Source of the DNA: Artocarpus heterophyllus
Taxonomy: Eukaryota > Streptophyta > Magnoliopsida > Rosales > Moraceae
DNA: 64,000 nt
Direction: 5' to 3'
Assembly (NCBI GenBank): GCA_025403435.1
Contig: CM046341.1
Span: forward strand, 17,755,460 to 17,819,459
The notes under the pieces were generated by a model, which was not told the origin of the DNA, did not search any database, and was given only the letters and a program-made list of their open reading frames with translations. Position numbers and translations under genes: made by a program. Positions 24,188 through 36,537 of this stretch are shown here, one piece after another; position 1 is the first letter of the stretch, and every line of letters begins with the position of its first letter.

Positions 24188-27100
24188 GAGGTTAATACAC
24201 TTGGTCTCCATGATCTTAGTATAGAATACTACCTCTATTCATTGATTAAGATAATCTATAGAAATGATACAGCATTTGAATTATGATCAGACTATAGGAA
24301 GAAGTTCAATCAGGTCGATGGCCTATTTGGCAAAGACCCACGCATACAGAACTGAATTAAGTAGCTCGAAATGATGGCTAAGCATTCAAGCATATTGTTG
24401 GCATTTGAGGCACTTACAGAGGAAGTCCTACAAGTCTTGATCCATAGTCAACCAATGGGACCAATGCTAGAGGCAGTTGAGTGATAAGGAGTGACCACTT
24501 ATGCGGTTGCCGCATGGCCTACTGTGAATTTCTTCCATCAAGTTCTTTGCTTTTTTGGATCCAATGCATCTCTGGTAAGGAGCTGAGTGACCTCATCAAT
24601 AAAGCTTTCTCTCAATCATCGTGTATTGGGTAGAGCTATTGTAGATACGCTGAGCTTCCTGTCAATCCTTAGGCAGTTCAACTATTGGTAGGTACTTAAT
24701 GATCAGGTCTATTTAGGTGCTAGTGTGTTTGGCTATCATGTTCATAATCTCTGATCTTGCTATACTTGGCTCAGCCAACCACTCTATATGGATGGACACT
24801 AGACTGTCATCTTCAAGCTTGAAGTCCAACAGAGCAAGGGTATCAGCCTCAGAGTCAACAATCCTTGAGATTTAGACCAGAATATAGCTTTTGAACTGAT
24901 TGAGGAATGCCTACACTTTCTTTAAGTATTCCACCATCCTCTCTTCTTAGGCCTAGAATCCACTGGCCACTTGTTAAACTATGAGCATGGAGTTGTTGTG
25001 GATCTAAATATTGTCTGTCCTAAGCTCTCAGGCGATGCTAAGTCTGGCTATGAGGGTCTCGTACTCTGCCTCATTGTTGGAGGCCTTAAAATCAAAACAA
25101 AGCGCATAACTAGTCTTATAATCGTCTAGCCTGGTCAAGATAAGTCTGGCTCTAGAGCCCCTAGACTAGATGATCCATCGATAAAGAGCTTCCATTTTGG
25201 CCTTTCATTCTCCTCGACACTACAGCTCGGTAGGCTTGGCATTTCTATTGGCATCTTCTATAGTGAGGTCGTGGCCTAGTCAAACTCCATGAACTCAGAG
25301 ATGAAGTCTGCGAGAATTTGTGCCTTTATAGTTGTTTGAGGGATGAACTAGATTTCAAATTTTTCGAGTTTGAGTAACCACTTATTTGTCTAATAAAAAA
25401 TTTCTAGATTTTAGAGGGCTTGGCAAAAGGGATACTTAGTCGGTACTCGGATAAAATGTCCTTGGAAGTATGGATGGAGCTTCTAAGCCAATGTGATCAA
25501 GGCCAGGTCCAGTTGGTCCAAAGGTGGGTACTTCTCATTGACGCCTTGGAACGATTTGCTAATGTAATAATCGAGTTTCTAGATATTGTCTTCTTCTCAA
25601 ACGAGGACAGGGCTTACTACTTTCTAAGACACAACCAAGTAGGCATAAACTATCTCTCTCGGAAGAGGTTTGGATAGAAGTGGAGGCGTTGCCAGAAATC
25701 TTTTCAAGTTCTAGAAAGCTTTTTCACATTCTCTGCTTCACTCAATCCTCTTCTTAAACGCCTGGAAAAAGGGGTGGCACTCGTTGATAGACTAGGAGAC
25801 GAATCGCAAAAGGGTAGCAACCATCTAGGTAAGCTTCTATACTTCCTTTACTATAAGAGGTGAATTCATATCTATCATTGCTTGGGCCTTAGCAGGATTA
25901 ACATTAATTCCTTGATGGTTGACCATAAAGCCAAGGAATTTTCTATATTCCACACCGAATACAGATTTGTCCATGTTGAGCTACATCTTATTCCTTGAGG
26001 ATGTTGAAACATTCCCTTCTCAACATGGGTGGCTACTTGGATCGACTTGACGAGCATGTCATCTACATACACTTCCATGGTCTTTGTGATCTACTTGGCA
26101 AACATTTTATTTACCAGCCATTGGTAGGTGGCTATAACGTTCTTCAACATGAAACAACATGACAACATAATAGAATAAACCCTAGTCAGTTGTGAAGGTC
26201 ATCTTAATTTGAACCTTTTCAGCCATTCGGATTTGGTTATACCCTGAATAGGTGTCCATGAAGCTATATAGTCTGTGCCCCTTTGTGGAGCCGACCAGCT
26301 AGTTGATCCTTGGAAAAGGAAAGCAGTCCTTTAAGTAGGCATTAATTAGGTCTGTAAAATCGATGAAAACTTGTTATTTTTTGTTAGCTTTCTTAACCAA
26401 GACCATGTTAGCCAACCACTCAAGGTAGGTGACCTCGTGGATGAAACCAACCTTGAGCAATTTTTGAACCTCCTTGATAGTTGCATACTGCTTGGGGTTG
26501 AAAGCTCGCCTCTTCTAGATGACTAATTTATGTTTTGATTTTACATTAAGGTAATGGCAAATAATGCTCGGGTCGATGCTAGGCATGTCCTCATAAGACT
26601 AGGCAAACATGTCCTTGTACTCCCTTAGGAAGCTTTCTAGATCAGCTCAGGTCTCAAGCTTCAGCCAGAATCGATCATGATTGTTTGGCAAGGTGTTTAG
26701 GGTCTAGTTAAAATGTGATTGAGTCTTCTACAGGGGTTGCCTAGACTTCTTTAAGTAGCCATGGATAAAGGTCTGACAATATCTTTGTTCCTTCAACAGT
26801 ATGGAATTTGATCTCATCAAACTTTAGATGGCTAAGAAATTGAGCTGCCGAGCAATTGCCTCCCTGACCACCTTCATATAACATTTTTTCAACATTTGTT
26901 ATCTGGTTCTTATCACTCCAACTCCACTCAGAGTTGGGAATTTCATGGCTAGATGAGAAATGGAGACCACGACCTTCAAGGCATTGAAGGTTGGCTTTGC
27001 AATAATGATGTTGTGTTGAGATGGCTTCTCGACCACCAAGAACTCGACTAGGCGCGTGACCCTTGCTTGGCCTTCTCTGAACATAACGGGTAAAGTGATC

Positions 27101-27229
27101 GCGTCAATGGCCCTCACACATTTGCCCGAGAAACTATACAACAGGGTACAAACAAGCACCATCACGACATTACTAATCTTTAATTGATCATATGCTTGCC
27201 TGAATAATATGTTGGCTGAAGTATTGCCT
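24080..27229 (-). pseudogene. Tat-type Gypsy pol (protease, RT, RNase H, integrase N-part), degraded
   Basis: Reading leftwards on the minus strand: the protease C-part is at 27229-26899 (ANILFRQAYDQLKIS, then NIIIAKPTFNALKVVVS). RT is at about 26460-25900 (WLANMVLVKKANKK, FMDTYSGYNQI, then the catalytic YVDDMLVKS near 26068). RNase H lies near 25700-25000, with a LSEYRLSIPFAKPS block. Integrase begins below that. Stops and frameshifts are frequent. The catalytic Asp of the protease is missing: sequence upstream of ANILF reads ILGNTS, and the coding similarity then stops where the LTR-like block begins. Gag is therefore absent altogether. Confidence 0.85.
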
Positions 27230-27239
27230 AAAATGTTTC

Positions 27240-29229
27240 TTTAAACACGGATGTTTGTAGTTTAAAAGAGGTTATTATATCCACAGAGAGGTGGGTGTTT
27301 GAAAGATTGACAAATTTATGGTTTAAAATGGCAAGGAATTTTTAACTAGATTTTTAAAGAAAACAAATATCTTTAACAAATTTTAAATAGGTTTTAAAAC
27401 ATAAAATTAAAACGATAAAGCTTTAAGAATCCTTTATATATTTTATAATTAGTATGAAATTTTAGCTCTAAATAATAATTATCTAAAGCATTTGATTTAT
27501 TATATCTTATCCCATTTAAAACAAGCATATTTACTATTCTTATAAGTCAACCGAGAACGATAATATAACAAGTTATAATATAGTGAGGATATTCCTATAA
27601 AAAGTAGCAAAATAAATACTTCTTACTAGTAATTTGGTGTATTAATTATGACAATTATAATCATTGTCATTACAATTATATTTAACATAATTTTAAGATA
27701 GAAAAGATAATAAAAAAATAAAATTAATATATTTTAAATGAAATAAATTATTACGTTAATTCTAAAAGAACCTCGTCTTATGAAATATCTAAAATTGACA
27801 ATATAACAAGCCATACTGCACTAAAAAAACATTCCTTAAAATTAATCATTATTTCATTATAATTAATATTAATTATGCAACATAATTAAATTACATAAAG
27901 AAAGTATGACTGAATTTATGTAAAAATGAGCAGCGTTAACATAACAACATTAACAGTAATTATAATAAACATTGAAAATGTAATTTATTCCATAAAAATA
28001 TAAACATTATAGTATGAAAATAGAATAAAAAACCATACAAGAGTACTATTTTCATCTATTTGTCTCACTAGACTCTCTATATTAATTTAAATATTATTTT
28101 TGATATGATCGAAAGAGTGCTCTAATAGCATCTCTTAAAAAGGAGGACATTATTGAACTAAAGAGCTCATCAAATAGCAAAAAGGAGGCTTAATTCTAGC
28201 GTGTAAATGAAGAAAGGGGGCTAAGGATATTTATAGTATTTAAAATTTACTATTTTAAATTTTTTAATATTTATTTAATATTATTTTATTTATTTAAAAT
28301 TATTAGTATATATATAAATCCATCAAAGCCCATCATGTTGCTTCTTTTCAGGGTGCGAGTTTTTGGATCACATCTGGTGCTTCATGGAATTCAACAGCAC
28401 AGATGCCTGCCATTTTAGGTTGTTTATTCCGCTTAAAAGCTAAAAAGAGACTTCATCTAGCGGCTAAAAAAGCGTGGTACCAAAAGTGTATATCGACCAT
28501 TGAATCTTTTGAGGGAAAAGAGACCAATGGATGGAAACCAATCATAGTGTAACGTGCTGCACTAGATCCGAAGACCACCTGACCTTCACGTTCTCTAATT
28601 GGCGCGTGTATGCTCTCGCCAATTCGAATTCAACACGTGTCACCCACTTATAAATTTCTGCTTTCCTTTTAATTGTTCATGCATTTGTTGTCCAATTTTG
28701 CCCGTTTTGGTGCTGTTGCTCTATTTTTTTCTCTATATTTCAAATCTAAAATCAAATAATTAAAACAAAATTAATTATTTTACAAAAAGAATATTTACAA
28801 TAACTATAAAAATATTTAGTTTACATTAAAACACATAAATTTTACTAAAAATAAATAAAAACTTATAAAATTAATGGACCTTAATGGTTTCACACAGATG
28901 TATTAATTAAGGCTTAGAAATATTTTTTGAAATTTCTAAAATATATTAAAACATATTTACAAACTTTCAACATATTTTAAGACTCATAAAGACTGAAAAT
29001 AAAATTACCACACATTACTTTTACGATTTTAATTAATTACAAACTAAACAAATATTTAACACACAAAAACGACTCTAAAAATTTCAAAAAATATTCTTAA
29101 ACGTAAAAACACACTAAAAATATATATTTACACATTTTCACAATAAGACATAAAAATACTAATTAGCACAAAATGCTATTAATTAAAAGATTTAATGAGA
29201 AATAAAAGCATAAATAAATGATTTTAACC
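27240..29229 (-). mobile_element. LTR-like block of the Tat-type Gypsy complex (minus orientation)
   Basis: Reverse-complement relative of 15425-17400, with a TATA box ACTATAAATATCC read on the minus strand at about 28225-28237. On its downstream side it runs straight into the middle of the protease, with no room for a primer site or gag. On its upstream side it cuts off the Copia LTR (copy C). Whether this is a true 5' LTR joined by a deletion or a separate solo LTR is not resolved. Confidence 0.55.
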
Positions 29230-29244
29230 TTAAAAAATATGTAT

Positions 29245-30929
29245 TGTTACAGTCTTATCATTGACGGAGCTCTCGTTACCAATCAAAATGTGCCATACAA
29301 TGTTGCTTGTGATCTAGAGTTCATAGACCAATAATCACTCTTAATTTCTCAACTGATCTAAGTAACTGAGAGAACTCACTCCTTATTTATAGAGGTCGTC
29401 CTCAAGGTTGGTCCTTATCAAATAAGGCCTCAAAAATTTGAATCTAAATCAATATCTAATAAAATCACGTGAAAACACATAATCAATTTATCGCTCGATC
29501 GATAGGCCGAATTTGCAGATCGGCCTACTGAACTTACTCCATCGGTAGGTCGAAGTTCAAGATTGGCCTGTCAAATTTACTATAAATGATCCCTACGACT
29601 CTTTTATTTCACACCCGAGATTCTTTAGATAGAGCCTTCGTTTTAAGTCAAGTAACCCAATAGAGAAGTTATTTGATTAAAACAGTCATATTTAGATAAT
29701 CTCTAGGAAAATAAACATTCCCGATAATTTAATAAGTTTATCTTAAATTAATTTACACAAATTAATTCAACCGATAAGCAGACATGAATCAAATGATCCT
29801 ATCGAATTTTAGTCAATCTAATAATTTAATATAAGTCACTAATTTATTAAAAAAACACGTCGTATCGTTATAGGATTTATTGTGAGTTAGCAAAGGGGAC
29901 CTGATGAACCTATATAGTTCAAGCTCTCGATAATTATAAAACACAATATCCTATATACATATTTTATAATTATTAACTCTAATGCTACTCCCTTAAAAGG
30001 TTGGAACTACACTCTCGAACTAAATAAAACTACGAAGCTCCAAATAAGTTAAGTGTCCATGATATATCATGATATATCATATCCTCATAGGATATCCATA
30101 ATTGGCTTAAGGATAAATTCTATCTTACCTTCCAGACTATTTTTCTTTAAAGTTCCATTATCTCACTATCAAAAAACTTACTATCTAAAGAGAGTATACC
30201 ATTCAGTCACACCTATGTATTCGAATGGTTGAGCGCTCCAGTCTTTCAATTATAAGATAACGCATAGAAGAGGATATCATTGACTCCACCAATGGAGCTA
30301 TAGATTTCGTATCTATGAATAACAACTCTACGCTATCAAGAGTCATGTCTCTAATATACCGATACGCGTACCATCATAAAATCAGGATGTCATCCTTTAG
30401 TACATCAAAAGACATAAGTCAAGACAATGGGCCTATTAGTCATTTTAAGATTAAGATACAACACATATGATTGTCTAAAGTGAATTGATTTGCCCAGACA
30501 GAATTATTAATCCAAATCAATTCCACTTTATGTCTCGATCTAATATATCATCACCTATGACAATGTATCAATGTTTCTATTCGTAGAGTCCACCTCTGAT
30601 GGTCAAGCAAACCATCTCCTGTTTGGAATATAGACAACATAACAATCTTTACATAAATAAAGCGCCCAACTATATTCCCTCGACTGTGGATCTTACGATT
30701 TAGACCGTCACCTTAAAAATCATGTCTTCTACAAAATCTGTCCATCATATGCCTGATTCTTAAAGGTTTAGACTGATAGTCTCAGACGTTTGTTTGCTTA
30801 TCATACATCCAATAAATATGAACATAAAGAGGATAATATTTGATATATGAATAATAAATAAATTCTTTATTAATAAAATGTCTCCAAAAACATATTATAT
30901 TTTACTTCTTAGGGTATACATGTCTAACA
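29245..30929 (-). mobile_element. 3' LTR of the minus-strand Copia element (copy C), truncated
   Basis: On the minus strand it starts TGTTAGACATGTATACCCTA at 30929 and has a TATA box CTATAAATAAGG at about 29382-29394. It is cut off in the R/U5 region near 29245 by the Gypsy LTR-like block. It is preceded on its upstream side by a purine tract (AAGTGGGAGA, minus strand, 30930-30941) and then RNase H, which proves it is the 3' LTR of that Copia element. A GGCC-type motif cluster lies at 29500-29570, about 100-190 bp upstream of the TATA box. Confidence 0.85.
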
Positions 30930-30967
30930 ATCTCCCACTTGCACTAAGTAAGTAAATATGACAAATC

Positions 30968-31816
30968 TCACATCCCTATAGCTTTCACATGCTTCTGGAA
31001 AAGCCTCACAGTTAGTGTCTTCGTGCATGGATCAGCTAAATTGTCTTCAGATGTGATTTTGCATATAGCAACATGCTTGTCCTCGACGAAGGCCTTTATC
31101 ATATGATACTTCCAATCAATATGCTTACTCTTCTTGTGAAATCTTGGTTCCGTAGCATTAGCTATTGCTGTAGTGTTATCACAATACAGCGATACCGCCT
31201 TATACATATCAGGAACTACCTCAAGATCCCCAAGGAACTAGCAGAGCTATACTGTTTCTTTTGAAGCATCACTAGCTGCCATATACTCAGCTTCCATTGT
31301 TGAATCTAAAGTGCAATCTTGCTAAACATTTTCCAAACAATGGCATCGCTGCCTAAAGTAAACACAAAACCAAAAGTTGATCTCCTTGAATTCAGACAAG
31401 ATTGAAAATATAAGTCAGTGTATGCTAGACATGTTAAATCCTCACCTGAATACACAAGCATATACTCTTGAGTCCTTCTTAGGTACTTGAAAATTTGCTT
31501 GACCACAACCCAATGGTTCGATCCTAGATCCAACTGAAATTGACTTACTATCTCGACTGCATAACAAATATCTAGTCATGTGTAAAGCATAGCATGCGTA
31601 AGACTACCCATTGCCGAAGCATAAGTCACCTTCTTCACGTATTCTCTTTCTTCATCAGACTTTGGTGAGTCTTCTTAGAAAAATTAATTCTAGACCTAAT
31701 TGGTTGCCCATCTTTCTTGGATTCCTACATTGAAAGCCTCTTGAGAATCTATCTATGCAGCCTGCTTGAGACAAAGCAATCATTTTGTTCTTCCTATCCT
31801 AAAAGATCTGGATACT
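30968..31816 (-). pseudogene. Copia RT end and RNase H, degraded
   Basis: Minus-strand coding ends with a stop at 30968-30970 after a HVKAIGM C-terminus. Recognisable parts are the RNase H ADPCTKTL block, SLYCDNTTAIANATEPRFH near 31190, and TYGFVFTLGSD-like sequence near 31370. RT C-terminal sequence lies near 31480-31816. Frame breaks occur near 31210-31300 and 31540-31680. This is the downstream half of the Copia pol interrupted at 31817-31821; the upstream half resumes at 36533. Confidence 0.88.
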
Positions 31817-31821
31817 GAGAA

Positions 31822-34800
31822 TGTAATGACCAAATAAATGAAGAAATTAATAAGTATGATTAATTGAGGATTTTTCCATCATTACTAAGCTAAGAACTTG
31901 AAAAGGTATAAGTTTAGCGTTTATTAATACAAAAATTTAAAGGTCTTAATTGTTGTAAGACCTTAAAAATAAATAATGTTGTGAATGCACAAATTTATGT
32001 GCTTTATTTATGAAACATGTAACAATGTAATGATATGATAGTACATTAAAATAATTAAAAATAATTATTGAATGTACTAAATTAAAAGTTTATGATTTAT
32101 TAATTTCATGTACGAGCCAAAGAAATGATTTTTATAAGAATCTCAATCAGAATGTTTAAATTAGGATTACTTGACAAAAAGTGGAATTTCCAACTTACTA
32201 TGATGATGTGGAAAATTCATATATGATGTCAGTTTAGTAAAAGAAACCCAGATCAAAAGTGATCATGAGCTCTATACCATAAATTGAAAATGGTGAGCAC
32301 CAAGTTCAAGTATGTAAGATTTATGACATGTTTTACTAAGATTAATCTCGAAATTTATAGAGATCATAAAGTAAGATAAGAATTTTAAGAAAATTATAAA
32401 GATCATTGAAAGTTCAAGAATTCCAATATTTTGAATATGTATGGTTAACTATTATACACATTAATAATTACGTAAAGTTTATTATTATTATTGTAAAGAC
32501 AATAATAATAATAATAATTGTCATAGTAATGGTAAAGAAGAAAAAGGGCATTGATGGGGTCCACAAATGTTAATCTATTTCTAAGTTGTGGAACCATAAA
32601 TAGCTTTTTAAGAGAAATAGTTCAGGTTATATTCGTAAAGCACGAAATTGTGCTAAGTTGGGAATTTTAAATTAAATTGACTTTAGATAGTCAATTTAAT
32701 TTACAAAACTTTTACAAAATTACAACTATTGTTTTCATAATGAAATTTGAAGTTTACAATATGAAAATTTCTAATGAGAAGTATATGTTATAAATTTTAA
32801 AGTTTTAAAAGTAAAATAATAAAAATAATAATTGTAATAATAAAATAGTTATATTGAGCAAAGTTTTAAATATGTAACATTTTCTTAAAATACATACACA
32901 TGTATATATATACACATGTATAAATATGGGTACAGTTGTGAAAATAGCTAATCATCAGTTTTGAAGATAAATGTATCAAAGTTTATTGTACCAAAATTTA
33001 AATCACAAAATCCATATAGTATGGATAACTTTTATGAAAATGATTTTATGACAGTATGAAGATGTTTATACGGCATTGATACAACAAGAAAATTAGAATT
33101 TATGTAATATTTTAAAGAATGAGAATATTACAATTTTAAAAAAGTACAGTTATGTCTATAAAAATTTCAAGTTTACGGATCAAATTTGATCTACCCGACA
33201 CAACACAGTTTAGACTGTGTAGATACAAAGTTGTCTATAAATATGTGGACTACAAAAAAAAAAAAAAAACGGAGCCAATCAGATCAGCTCCCCCTTCTCT
33301 CTCTACTTTCTCTCTCTACTCTCTCTCTCCTCAAACTCAGTCCAAGATCCGACCTCCATTTTCGACACCTCCTACACCATCGGGAAGATCTCGAGAAGCT
33401 GAGTCCGACGGTGTGCCATGCCACCCACAACTCCACCGGAGGCGGCCACACGCGCCGGTTGAAGCCGCGAAAACACGTCATCTTTTCGACGTGATTTCTC
33501 CTCCGTCCGACCTCCGATTGACACGATCTTGGTGTCAACGGACTCAGATTGAAGAGACGAAGAGAATGGAACCGATATTACAGCACGATTTCTGCCAGAA
33601 AAGCTTCGCCGGAGCTGCCCTGTCTCCGCCGTCGCGCCACCACTCGGAGCCGCTGTTCGTGGTGGTGTTGAGGTACACCGCCACCGCCATTTCTTTTAGA
33701 GAGCGACGGGGAGTAAAACCCCTCGCTTAATTTCGCGACCCAGCCACGGTTCATTGGAGTTTCACCTCGGCTGTCGTCAAGCCACCGTGAAGAGTTCAAA
33801 CTTGCTCATTCTGCTGCCGTGGAGCCAAATTGATGGTCCTAAAATCTTCATAAAGGTACGGGGAGTAAAATGCCTCAACCAATTTCACGATCGAGTAGCC
33901 GGTGGCCGGAGTTCCACATGCTCGTCATGCGCCGCTGTGGGAGAGATCATGTTTGCCCATTTCGGTGGCGGTGACACACACTGCCGGTGTCAATCGACTC
34001 AGAGGCCGACGACTACCATGACCGAATCCCCAATTGCACGGAAAGCATCGCCGGCTATGGAAAAAGGCCAATGCCACCTCGGGCCATCACAAGCACCACA
34101 AATTCATTGTTCCACATCGTGTTGAGAGGCTCCAATGGAGGGGAAATGCTTAGAGGACACTGACGAAGGAAAGCCCCAACTTAATTTCACAATAGCTTCG
34201 TCGGAAGGCCACCATCGGAGTCTCGATTTTGCCGCCGTCGTCGAGCTTTCGATCCGCATGGTTAGAGGCCAAATTGTGTAAAATTGAGGCTTCCATCAAA
34301 CTCAAGAGGTCGAAAAATGGGGGAAGCCAAAGTTTCAGCCGTCACCGCCCACCGGAGCCGCAGCACGAGCCCCACGCGCTGCTACGGGTGGCCGGCCTCC
34401 GGCGAACCTCGGGTCTCGAGTTCCCGACCTCCGATCGATGATCCAAGACAGCCTCCCGACTAGTTTTGACGCTCTAAACGCGATGGTGACCTCCGTTCGA
34501 GCTAATTCCACTCTGGTGAAAATCATCCGGTACCGACAGCACACGAATCGAGGCGACTCAGACTACAGTAACGGAGTCCAGAATGATATTTTCAACAATA
34601 ATAAATCTCCATGGATCATTCCTAGCCATCCATAGTGGTCCGAGGAGCGCTGCTAAGGATGCAGCGTAGACTGTGGATACAGCGAGATGCAACTGGACTC
34701 GTACAGCTCGGAGTCCAAGTTAGTAGGAATCTCGCCTACAGTATGAATAGTTTTAAAAATAAATTAATTTTAAATATTTTCATAAAATTTATGAAAATGC

Positions 34801-36532
34801 ATAATCGGTGATTTATTACACTGTTATATGTTATGATGTGATATGTTATGTTATGATGTGATATATTAGGTTATGACATGATGTGAAATGCTATGATGAT
34901 GATGATGATGATGATGATATGATTAATGTGTGATGTATGCAATATATAAATTATATTGTTTAATCACCTTCAAGTCAAGTATGATTATGATTTACGATTC
35001 ATGTATGATTATGATTTACAATTCATGAGTTACGAAATTGTGATGTCATGTAGTATTAAGTCATGCTGCATACACACAATAAGACAAGTGAAACTTATGA
35101 GACAAGTTAAGGGTGTCGTACCAACCTCCCGACCCACGGGGAGGCTCCATGTTAAAGAAATGAATGATCTTGGTGTCGTTGGGACCTTGCGAACCCTAAC
35201 TTCCCAAGACTCGCGCGCAACCGGTACGATCACTCAGGCCCAAAGTAAGAAGATAAGGTACAGCTTAAATAATTAAGCATAAATCAAGTTGATAAGCAAG
35301 CATAAAATGCTCATGCATATTTTTATTAAAATGATTTTTAATTATGTTTTGCGAGGCTAATTTCCTACTTGCTGAGCGAAAGCTCATTTAAGTATGTTCA
35401 TGCTGTAGGTAAGAAAAACCTGTCAGCGGCACTTGATGGGCAGTGGTGAGCGACTGACGAATGGTGAAGATGGGAATAGATACCGCTCACGCAATGTAAT
35501 ATTTTCGCATTATTATTTTACGAATTTATGTATTTTTATTTTACGAAATTTCGTATGCTTGCACTTTACGAAAATTATGTGCATATGAATAAGTAAATAA
35601 TTTACGTAATTATGTTTTAAAAACCAAGCTTGTGATTACGCAACCTTGGTCCAGAGGATTTCAAAGTCCCAAGAGGTTGCAATAACGATGCAACAAATGC
35701 ACGAAATTTATAGGAAAGAAAATTATAAGTTTATCTGGAATTGCAAAGGATTATTGGAATTTTACATTAAGTTAAGATATGAAGTTATGGATATGTTTTT
35801 ATGAAGTTATTATGAAAGTCTTAAAAAAAAGCTTTAAGAAATTAGTAACTTAAGCTCAAAAGTTTAAGTTGTAAGAAATTATGTTTTGTTAAGTTTAAAA
35901 AGGTTAACTTTTAAGAGAATACAATGTTATTTTTAAGATGTTAAAATTATAAGTAAAATATATAAATAATTGCTAATAAAGTTTTAAAGAGCATTTAAAT
36001 GAGATTTTATTTATTATTTAATTTAAAATTATCTTGAGAATAGTTGTATTTAAATTGAGAAATGTCTTTAAAGTAATAGTTGCTAAATAATTACTCTTAT
36101 GTTAAAAAGGAAAAGTTCAAGAAAATTACTACGGTTATGTTTCAAGAGATTAATGTTATGAATTATGTAAAGGATCATGCTTTTAGAAATTACAACTATG
36201 TTAAGACGTAATGCTTATTATTACGCTATTATCACGTTTGAGAATTTTATGTATTACGTTAGGCTTACGCAACGAAGTTTTGAGAAATGATTATTATATC
36301 TTTTAAGGTTATATGTTAAGAATTCGTTATCAATAAGAATTCATTCGTTATTAAGATTTGGAAAATAGTTATTACTTCCTCTAAGGTTTCATGTTAAGGA
36401 TTCCTCAGCAAGAATCCATATATATATTGGAAAAAAAAATTATCAAGAATTTCTCTACCTTAATTGTAAGTAACTTTAAGTTTATGATGATGTTTAAGTT
36501 AAGTGACGGCCACGTAAGGGCGGGTCGTCACA
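31822..36532 (+). mobile_element. Solo long terminal repeat (4.7 kb), nested in Copia RT
   Basis: It is bounded by TGTAATGACC at 31822 and GGGTCGTCACA at 36532, with a 5-bp TSD GAGAA at 31817-31821 and 36533-36537. Outside the TSD the Copia RT reading is continuous, confirming both ends. No gag-pol domain is present. A TATA box CTATAAATATG lies at 33235-33245, followed by an A-run, a CT-rich leader (33293-33340) and a GC-rich block (about 33350-34720). The layout (TGTAACG-like start, TATA, CT-rich leader, GC-rich block, GAGCGAAAGCTC-type phrase, CGTGACA-like end) matches that of the 2.15-kb chromovirus LTR at 44299, so I infer a solo LTR of a related chromovirus family. A second copy is at 60929-64000. 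Confidence 0.78.
33293..34720 (+). other. GC-rich block of the 4.7-kb LTR, with overlapping open frames
   Basis: This lies just downstream of the TATA box, so it would be transcribed. Frames are open on both strands (plus 33152-33730, minus 33538-33284) and are also open at the matching place in the copy at 62690-63960. I see no known domain, and GC-rich DNA has few stops, so this is not called as a gene. Confidence 0.4.
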
Positions 36533-36537
36533 GAGAA

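Noticed and set aside
34956..35276. 106-codon frame that recurs at 62185-62460
   Set aside because: It recurs because the two LTR copies are similar. It includes imperfect internal repeats of non-coding type and I see no domain. Kept as LTR sequence.
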